From the NCBI GenBank assembly GCA_019653755.1, contig BPCL01000006.1, positions 35,392-99,391 of the forward strand: a stretch of DNA of 64,000 nt, written 5' to 3'. Below the pieces are notes generated by a model. That model was not told where the DNA came from and did no database searches. It was given only the letters and a program-made list of their open reading frames with translations. This stretch comes from Woeseia sp. (GTDB taxonomy: Bacteria > Pseudomonadota > Gammaproteobacteria > Steroidobacterales > UBA11654). The translations under genes were made by a program, and so were the position numbers. Position 1 is the stretch's first letter, and each line of letters starts with the position of its first letter. Shown here piece after piece: positions 57,409 to 64,000 of this stretch.

Positions 57409-58744
57409 TGAATCAAAAAGAATTAACCGAATGGTTTTCTCAGCAGAATATTCAGGAAGTTGAGGTAATAGTTCCAGATATTGCTGGTGTTGCTAGAGGG
57501 AAGTTGGTCCCAGAAGATAAGTTTCTCAATGACTCAGCGATACGTTTACCTGAATCAGTATTTATACAGACCGTAACTGGTGAATTTCTTAATGAGCCAG
57601 TGATCAATCCTGCAGATCGAGATATTATTTTAAAACCTGATATGTCTTCATTGAGAGTGCTTCCTTGGATGAAAGAATCCACTGCATCTGTTGTGAACGA
57701 TTGTTTCTATGAAGACGGCTCTCCTGTAGATATTTCACCCAGACAAGTTTTAAAAAATGTTTTACAGCAATTTAATGATCTTGGAATGGAGCCTTTAGTT
57801 GCTCCTGAATTAGAGTTTTATTTGGTTAAAAAAAACATTGACCCTAAATTAGATCTAGAGCCTCCGATAGGACGATCTGGACGACAAGAAACAGTTAGAC
57901 AACCGTTTAGCCTGGATGCTCTTGATGAATTTGAGCCATTTATAAATGATGTACATGCTTATGCAGAGCAATGAATATTAGGATTGACACACTAGAGCAT
58001 GAAATGGGAACAGGCCAGCTGGAGATTAATTTTGAGCACGATGATCCATTATTAATTTGTGATCAGGTCATGATGTTTAAGCGCTTGGTTAAGGAGGCTG
58101 CAATGAAGCATGATATGCATGCAACCTTTTTGGCAAAACCATTGCAGCTTGAGCCAGGAAGTGCAATGCATTGGCATATCTCAATAGTTGATGATCAATC
58201 AAAAGTGAACATTTTTTCCAGCAAAGATGGTAATGAGACTGAAAAATTCAGTCATTTCATAGCAGGATTACAGAAATATACACCCGAATCGATTCTATTT
58301 AATGCCCCTTATGTGAACTCTTACAGACGTTTCACGCGTTGGCAAAATGCGCCAATCAACCTTTACTGGGGTTATGACAATAGGACCACAGGGCTAAGGG
58401 TGCCTTCTTCCTCTGCAGATAATAGGCGGATTGAATTTAGAATAGGTGGAGCCGATGTTAATCCATATCTTTCCATAGCTACATCGCTTGCATGCGGATA
58501 TCTAGGTTTGCAAGAGAAATTGGAGCCTAGTGCACCTGAAGATGGGAATGCGTATAATCTACCTTTTAAGTTACCTAGGAACTTATCTTCCGCGATGGAG
58601 TTATTGGAGCACAGTGAGGTTATGCCAATTTTGATGGGAAACAGGTTTCTGCAGGTATATATTGCTATTAAGGCCCATGAATATAATAGATATTTTGAGG
58701 TAATCAGTCCTTGGGAAAGAGAGTACCTTTTATTGAGTGTTTAG
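57408..58744 (+). CDS. puuA: gamma-glutamylputrescine synthetase (glutamine synthetase family; frameshifted)
   Basis: Ligates glutamate to putrescine or a related polyamine with ATP. The N-terminal frame (to 57974) has the beta-grasp domain and LVAPELEFYLV, with metal-binding Glu residues. The second frame holds MGTGQLEINFEHDDP, MHWHISI and the RVPSSSADNRRIEFRIGG ATP-site region. The frames meet at 57966-57974 (YAEQ, then MNIRIDTLEHE). The joined length of about 445 residues is normal for PuuA. The apparent ATGA overlap at the break is a by-product of the frame change and not a gene junction. It lies between puuD and the aminotransferase. Confidence 0.9.
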
Positions 58745-58745
58745 T

Positions 58746-60134
58746 ATGAATGAAGAATTAAAATCACTACAACAAAAAGACAAAGATCATCATCTGCATC
58801 CATTTACAGATCATTTGCAACTCTCAGAGAAGGGCACACGAGTTATAACTAGAGGTGATGGCGTTTATATTTGGGATTCTGAAGGCCATCAAATTTTAGA
58901 TGCAATGTCTGGTTTATGGTGTGTAAATCTGGGATATGGAAGAAAAGAACTCGCTCAGGCGGCTTTTGAGCAGATGGAAGAGCTGCCTTATTACAATAAT
59001 TTTTTTCAGTGCACACATCCTCCAGCCATAGAATTAAGCAGTGTTCTTGGAGAGGTTAGCCCTAAAGGTATGGACCATGTCTTCTTCACAAGCTCTGGCT
59101 CTGAAGCTATTGATACTGTTGTGAGGATGGTTAGATACTACTGGAGCCTTTTGGGTAAACCAGATAAGAAGATCATTCTAGGTAGAAATAATGCTTATCA
59201 TGGAAGCACTATTGCCGGGGCAAGTCTTGGAGGAATGAGCGGGATGCATGCCCAAGGAGATCTCCCCATTCCTAATATTCATCATATACAGCAGCCCTAT
59301 TGGTTTGCCGAAGGCGGAGATCTCGATAAAGATACTTTTGGTAAGCAGGTAGCCAATGATCTAGAGAGAGCTATTAAGGAGCATGGAATTGAGAATATCG
59401 CTGGTTTTATTGCAGAACCAATTCAAGGCGCAGGTGGAGTTATTATTCCTCCAGAAACATATTGGCCAGAAGTCCAAAATATTATTGACCGCTACGAGAT
59501 TCTTTTAATTGCCGACGAGGTGATTACTGGTTTTGGAAGATTGGGAGATTGGTTTGCTTCTAGTGTGTATGAGATTAAACCCGATCTTATTTCATTTGCT
59601 AAAGGCGTGACCTCGGGATATTTGCCTCTAGGTGGAGTTTTGGTAAATAACAGAGTGGCCAATGCAATTATTGATAAGGGTGGTGAGTTTGCACACGGCT
59701 TTACCTATTCGGGACATCCTGCTGCATGCGCGGTTGCTTTGAAGAATATAGAGATTATCGAGGAAGAGAAAATTCTAGATGAAGTAAAAAGTAAGACAGC
59801 ACCATATCTGAAAGAAGAGTGGTTGAAGTTAGCAGATCATCCGCTGGTTGGAGAAGCCAGGATTAAAGGACTGATGGGTGCTATTGAACTTTGTGCCAAT
59901 AAGGAAACCAGGGAAAGATTCTCTTCCGAAGGTCGTTTTACTTCACTAGATGAGATATCTGCAGGATCTTTATGTCGAGATCTCTCAATCAATAACGGTT
60001 TAGTAATGAGAGCTGTCGGCGATACCATGATCATTGCGCCGCCACTGATTATTAATCAGGAGCAAATTGATGAATTAATTTCAAAGACCTCCAAAACTCT
60101 TGATGATACATTGGCAGCTATCAATAAAACTTAG
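58746..60134 (+). CDS. spuC: class III aminotransferase (putrescine/omega-amino acid type)
   Basis: A PLP enzyme of about 462 residues. HPFTDHLQL at the start, GLWCVNLGYGRKELA, FFTSSGSEAIDTVVRM (phosphate site), LIADEVITGFGRLGDWF (Asp on the pyridine N) and ISFAKGVTSGYLPLGG (Schiff-base Lys) are in normal order. It resembles SpuC-type polyamine:pyruvate aminotransferases. The ATG at 58746 follows the puuA stop by one base; GTG 58737 is rejected as a start because it overlaps puuA and adds nothing conserved. Confidence 0.88.
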   Translation: MNEELKSLQQKDKDHHLHPFTDHLQLSEKGTRVITRGDGVYIWDSEGHQILDAMSGLWCVNLGYGRKELAQAAFEQMEELPYYNNFFQCTHPPAIELSSVLGEVSPKGMDHVFFTSSGSEAIDTVVRMVRYYWSLLGKPDKKIILGRNNAYHGSTIAGASLGGMSGMHAQGDLPIPNIHHIQQPYWFAEGGDLDKDTFGKQVANDLERAIKEHGIENIAGFIAEPIQGAGGVIIPPETYWPEVQNIIDRYEILLIADEVITGFGRLGDWFASSVYEIKPDLISFAKGVTSGYLPLGGVLVNNRVANAIIDKGGEFAHGFTYSGHPAACAVALKNIEIIEEEKILDEVKSKTAPYLKEEWLKLADHPLVGEARIKGLMGAIELCANKETRERFSSEGRFTSLDEISAGSLCRDLSINNGLVMRAVGDTMIIAPPLIINQEQIDELISKTSKTLDDTLAAINKT

Positions 60135-60142
60135 ATCATACA

Positions 60143-61432
60143 ATGCCTTTAACAGAGACTCATTACCCTGATTCTTATTATTATCACTCTGCAAACCAGA
60201 TAAAGGATCGACCATATCTTCAGGAGGACATCAAAACAGAAGTTTGTATTATTGGTGCAGGGTATACAGGCTTACTGTCAGCAATAAATCTTGCTGAAAA
60301 GGGCTATAAGGTAGTTGTATTGGAGTCTAACCGAGTCGGCTGGGGCGCTTCAGGAAGAAATGGCGGACAAGTGGGTAGCGGTCATAATAAAAAAATCCAC
60401 GAACTAGAAAAAGATTATGGTGAATCACTTGCTCGTGATTTATGGAATTTATCCGAAGAAGCAAAAAGTGTTGTCCAAGAAAGAATTAAATTGCATAAGA
60501 TCAATTGTGATCTTAAGCAAGGTAATGCATCAGTTTCAAATGACCCTAATGATGATCGGATGCATCGAGATTATGTTGAAAAATTAAACAGCGATTATGA
60601 TTATAAATTGATTCGATATATGGACTCTTCTGAAGTTTCTGAAATGTTTCACAGTCCTTTCTTCAATGGTGGCGGTTCACTCGACATGGGTGGCATGCAT
60701 CTGCACCCTCTGAATTATGCATTAGGCCTTGCAGATGCTGCTGAGAAACTTGGGGTTACTATTTACGAGCAATCAAAAGTAATCAGTTACACAAAATCGG
60801 AACCTTCTTTAATCAAAACCAATAAAGGCAATGTCACTGCAAAAATTGTGGTACTCGCCTGTAATGCTTATCTGGAAAAACTTGAAAGAAAATTAGCTGT
60901 CAAAATCATGCCTGTGAATAATTTTATTTTAGCAACAGAACCTTTGAGTAAGGAGGATGCGCGCTATATCAATAGAGACGATGTTTGTGTTCATGATAAT
61001 AAATTTCATGTCCACTATTTTAGAATGTCACAAGATAACAGACTTTTATTTGGAGGTGGTGAGAATTATACACGCACCTATCCCAAGGATCTTAAGTCCT
61101 ATGTCAGGAAACCTATGCTGGATGTTTTTCCTCATCTTTCAAAGACAGCAATTGACTATGCATGGGGCGGAACTATTGGCGTAACAGTCAATAGAATGAC
61201 CCATATTGGAAGGCTTGAAAAGAATATTTATTTTTCACAAGGCTATTCTGGGCACGGGGTTGCTTTAGCATCTCTTGCTGGAACAATTATTGCAGAAGCT
61301 ATCGACGGAGAGGCTACCAAGATGGATATTTTTGGAAAAGTCAAAATACCGACTTATCCTGGAGGCACTCTTCTGAGATGGCCAGGTTTTTATTTAGGGA
61401 TGCTTTATTACTCGTTAAGAGATCGACTATGA
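60143..61432 (+). CDS. puuB: gamma-glutamylputrescine oxidase (FAD-dependent, PuuB/DadA-like)
   Basis: Oxidises gamma-glutamylputrescine to the aldehyde, releasing ammonia and hydrogen peroxide. It is 429 residues. The FAD motif VCIIGAGYTGLLSAINLAEKG and the loop WGASGRNGGQVGSG are characteristic. The C-terminal WGGTIGVTVNRMTHIGR and GYSGHGVALASLAG regions complete the DAO fold. Its stop overlaps the potF start in ATGA. Aldehyde produced here would need a PuuC-type dehydrogenase, which is not in the window. Confidence 0.88.
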   Translation: MPLTETHYPDSYYYHSANQIKDRPYLQEDIKTEVCIIGAGYTGLLSAINLAEKGYKVVVLESNRVGWGASGRNGGQVGSGHNKKIHELEKDYGESLARDLWNLSEEAKSVVQERIKLHKINCDLKQGNASVSNDPNDDRMHRDYVEKLNSDYDYKLIRYMDSSEVSEMFHSPFFNGGGSLDMGGMHLHPLNYALGLADAAEKLGVTIYEQSKVISYTKSEPSLIKTNKGNVTAKIVVLACNAYLEKLERKLAVKIMPVNNFILATEPLSKEDARYINRDDVCVHDNKFHVHYFRMSQDNRLLFGGGENYTRTYPKDLKSYVRKPMLDVFPHLSKTAIDYAWGGTIGVTVNRMTHIGRLEKNIYFSQGYSGHGVALASLAGTIIAEAIDGEATKMDIFGKVKIPTYPGGTLLRWPGFYLGMLYYSLRDRL

Positions 61433-62523
61433 ACAAAGCTTCGGTCCGCAGTTTTCTGCTATGCATATTTGTTTTTAGTGCTGCTTTTTCTTCAGCTAAT
61501 GAGGTTAGGGTATATAACTGGTCTGATTATATTGATTACTCTGTCATTGATGATTTTGAAACATCTACTGGCGTAAATGTTATTTACGATGTATTTGATA
61601 GTAATGAAGTGCTGGAAGGAAAATTACTTGCTGGCAATACGGGTTACGATATTGTCGGTCCAAGTATTGAGTATTTAGGTCGTCAAGTAATGGCAGGCGT
61701 CCATCAGAGATTAAATAAAGATAGCATCCCAAATTTACGCCATCTAGAACCTGGAATGATGGAACTATTGGGGACAATGGATCCTGGAAATAATTATTCT
61801 ATCCCTTATTTATGGGGCACTACAGGGATTGGGTATAACAAGGATCAAGCTAAAAAGATCATGGGCGAGAGTTTTAGGATGGATAGCTTTGATGTTATTT
61901 TTAAACCAGAGATCATCAAGCAGTTTAAAGAATGCGGGGTTGCTTTTCTTGATGCGCCCAGCGAAGTTTTTAAGGCAGCCTTATTTTATTTAGGGTTGGA
62001 TCCTAATACGAAGAACCCTAGAGACTATCAAGGTGAAGCCTATGAGCTGCTTTTGAAAGTCAGACCATACATTAAATATTTTCACTCTTCAAAATATATC
62101 AATGATCTTGCAAATGGTGAGATTTGCCTGGTTTTTGGATGGAGTGGAGATATTCTGCAAGCTGGAGATCGTGCAAAAGAGTCGGGCAACAATATTGAAA
62201 TTGCCTATCAGATCCCTGCAGAAGGCGCACAAATGTGGGTAGACATGATGGCGATTCCTAAAGATGCTCCGAACCCAAAAAACGCCCACTTATTCCTTAA
62301 TTTTATTTTACAGCCTGAAATGATGGCAAGAATATCTAATAAAGTTAAATTTGCTAATGCTAATGATGAATCCAAAGGATTTATTATCAAAGAGATTTTA
62401 GATAATCCAACTATTTATCCCAATGAAGAGACAATGAAGAAGCTATTTATAGCTGAGATTGCAAATCCCAGAGTTGATCGTATGATGACTAGACAATGGA
62501 TCAACATCAAAACAGATCGATGA
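61429..62523 (+). CDS. potF: putrescine/spermidine ABC transporter substrate-binding protein
   Basis: Periplasmic binding protein of about 364 residues. A signal peptide (MNKASVRSFLLCIFVFSAAF, cleaved near SSANE) precedes EVRVYNWSDYIDYSVIDDFE, the PotF/SpuD signature with the polyamine-contacting Trp-Ser-Asp-Tyr. YLWGTTGIGYNKDQ and VFGWSGDILQAGDRA (polyamine-site Trp/Asp) follow. The ATG at 61429 overlaps the puuB stop; earlier in-frame starts lie inside puuB. No ATPase or permease genes follow; the next gene is an amidohydrolase. Confidence 0.93.
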   Translation: MNKASVRSFLLCIFVFSAAFSSANEVRVYNWSDYIDYSVIDDFETSTGVNVIYDVFDSNEVLEGKLLAGNTGYDIVGPSIEYLGRQVMAGVHQRLNKDSIPNLRHLEPGMMELLGTMDPGNNYSIPYLWGTTGIGYNKDQAKKIMGESFRMDSFDVIFKPEIIKQFKECGVAFLDAPSEVFKAALFYLGLDPNTKNPRDYQGEAYELLLKVRPYIKYFHSSKYINDLANGEICLVFGWSGDILQAGDRAKESGNNIEIAYQIPAEGAQMWVDMMAIPKDAPNPKNAHLFLNFILQPEMMARISNKVKFANANDESKGFIIKEILDNPTIYPNEETMKKLFIAEIANPRVDRMMTRQWINIKTDR

Positions 62524-64000
62524 ACGCTTCTTTTATAACGAAAATATTTTTGCTTTTAATGATTTGTGCAGGAAACGCATTTTCATCCGTGCATGATGCT
62601 GACAAGGTTTTCATCAACGGTTCAATACACACATTTGATCAAGAGCTATCAGTGGTAAAGGCGATCGCTATTCAAGATGGTTTAATTACTCTTGTTGGTA
62701 CAAATGAAGAAATCAATAGATCAATTGGTAAGACGACAGAAGTAATTGATTTAAAAGGTAAAATGATGATGCCATCTTTTCATGACGCGCACTCACATCC
62801 AGTTTGGTCAGGTATTGATCAGTTTAAATGTGTTATTTCAGAGACATATGATCTTAAGGTCATGCAAGCACAACTTAGAGAATGTTTAGGTAATGAATTG
62901 ACGAAAGAGACAGGTTGGTTAGTTGGAACACAGTTAAATATTGCTGCATTCCCTTCAGCGAATGTAGATAAATCATTTTTAGATGAAATCAGTAAGGATA
63001 TTCCTATTTATGTTGATGCCTCGGATGGACACAATGGGGTTGCTAATTCAAAAGCTTTTGAAATTGCAGGTATTGCTAAACAGACTCGTAACCCGGAGAA
63101 CGGTATCATAGAAAAAGATCCTGTCACAGGCGAGCCCTCTGGAACACTAAGAGAGCCTTCAGCTATGAACTTAGTTAAGTCAATGATGCCTAAAGATAGT
63201 GATAGGCTTTACGATAGAGGGTTATATTTTGCTCAAGACTTGGCGCATAGTTTTGGTATAACAGCATCGATAGCTGCAGCAGTGGGTGAACGACATATGG
63301 CAACGTATAAGCGAGCAGCTGACCGTGGTGACTTAGAGTTAAGAATTATCACTTGTCTAGAATTCGGAGAGACTTTATTTGCACAAGACCCAGCCACATT
63401 TGAGACAGTCTATAAGAACCGAGCACAATATAGTCATCCAAGAATAAACGTAGACTGTATAAAAAAAATTTATTGATGGAGTTTTAGAAGGGCAGACAGG
63501 CGCTGTCTTAGAGCCTTATCTAGGTACAGATAACTACGGCCAACTCTATATTAATCAAGAGAGACTCAATACAGTTGTAACTAGGTTTGATTCTGAGAAT
63601 GTCCAAATACATACGCATGCAATTGGTGATCGAGGTGTCCGTAGCATATTAGATGCTTTTGAATACGCTACCACTGTGAACGGTAAAACCGATAATCGTC
63701 ACCATATTTCTCATTTGCAAATGATTGATGATCAGGACATACCTAGGTTTGCTGAACTTGATGTTGCTGCAAATTTCCAGGCAGCATGGGCATTGCCGGA
63801 TGAATATATAACAGATATTAATACTCCTGAGCTTGGCATCGAAAGAGTAAATAGGATGTACCCTATTAACAGTGTTTATAGAGCCAATGGCTTAATTGTA
63901 GGAGGAAGTGATTGGGCAGTTAGCACCATGAACCCTTTGGTTGCTATTGAGACGGCAATCAGAAGATCAGATCCAGATGGCAATATTCCAGGTGTGTTGA
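62520..64000 (+). CDS. exported amidohydrolase, YtcJ-like (frameshifted, cut by window edge)
   Basis: Amidohydrolase family 3 enzyme. The ATG at 62520 overlaps the potF stop and gives a signal peptide ([20 protein letters not shown], cleaved near FSS). The metal site HDAHSHP and the beta-strand start [13 protein letters not shown] are typical. In an A8 run at 63459-63466 the frame slips; with one A fewer it continues [39 protein letters not shown] and VGGSDWAV, all family motifs. It continues past base 64000. The substrate is unknown; close coupling to potF suggests a nitrogen-rich compound. Confidence 0.85.

Noticed and set aside
57960..57985. ATGA overlap between two apparent glutamine synthetase genes
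   Set aside because: The two reading frames are the halves of one PuuA-type protein of normal length; the overlap arises from a single-base frame change inside the gene.
57971..58744. Independent short glutamine synthetase-like gene starting at ATG 57971
   Set aside because: It lacks the N-terminal domain needed for the active site, which is encoded just upstream in another frame.

Overview
The window comes from an AT-rich, streamlined, probably marine gammaproteobacterium. Support includes the RpoH heat-shock sigma factor with its family-specific box, an RsmD-CoaD gene pair, L28/L33 next to MutM, a Dut-PyrE-ExoIII/Crc-like block as in Pseudomonas, a MutY-YggX pair, and a split proton-translocating transhydrogenase. 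Gene spacing is very tight. Several convergent gene pairs overlap at their stop codons, and clear intrinsic terminators are nearly absent. I do not assign a genus.

Layout. 1-1774 (minus): pntAA-pntAB-pntB, with pntB cut by the left edge. 1929-9951: an HNH nuclease, acetyl-CoA synthetase, MATE exporter, succinate-semialdehyde dehydrogenase (frameshifted), flavin-reductase-like protein and Na+/alanine-glycine symporter. 10064-16307: promoter and operon for NADPH glutamate synthase (gltB with three frame changes, gltD intact). 16304-23317: housekeeping genes trmB, rpoH, rsmD, coaD, ggt, mutM, rpmG, rpmB, dut, pyrE. A perfect CIRCE operator lies in front of rpoH. 23363-28536: a Crc-like but catalytically complete exonuclease III, an AmpG-type transporter, a YjiH-type membrane protein, a serine hydrolase and a GFA protein. 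28561-33842: NmrA-like protein, Rieske oxygenase, SDR, a lone divergent tyrosine recombinase in very AT-rich flanks, and glutathione-dependent formaldehyde dehydrogenase.

33970-46921 looks like an accessory catabolic island: UbiD-type decarboxylase, two nitrilase-superfamily paralogues (one without the catalytic cysteine), FkbM-type methyltransferase, deazaflavin-type split-barrel protein, MFS importer, a TAT-exported type II DMSO-reductase-family molybdoenzyme, DsbA-like protein, acyl-CoA ligase, COG2159 amidohydrolase and a two-domain cupin. Its substrate is unknown; a nitrogenous or aromatic carboxylate is one reading. 47045-50825 holds two unknown proteins, mutY, yggX, tRNA-Phe, a 72-residue hydrophobic protein with signs of very high expression and its own terminator, and a coiled-coil membrane protein. 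50864-56611: metallo-beta-lactamase-fold hydrolase, PaaI-type thioesterase and an RND efflux pair. 56653-64000: polyamine catabolism genes in the order puuD-puuA-spuC-puuB-potF, then an exported YtcJ-type amidohydrolase running off the right edge. The GABA made by the polyamine pathway could feed gabD at 5961-7431.

Two points matter for reading the annotation. First, about 13 single-base frame changes break otherwise well-conserved genes, and in several cases the restored frame ends exactly in an ATGA overlap or matches the family length. Most are therefore probably uncorrected long-read indels; I give the rejoined gene spans. Second, at least two genes (the ExoIII homologue and an SDR) appear to start at AUU codons behind strong ribosome-binding sites.
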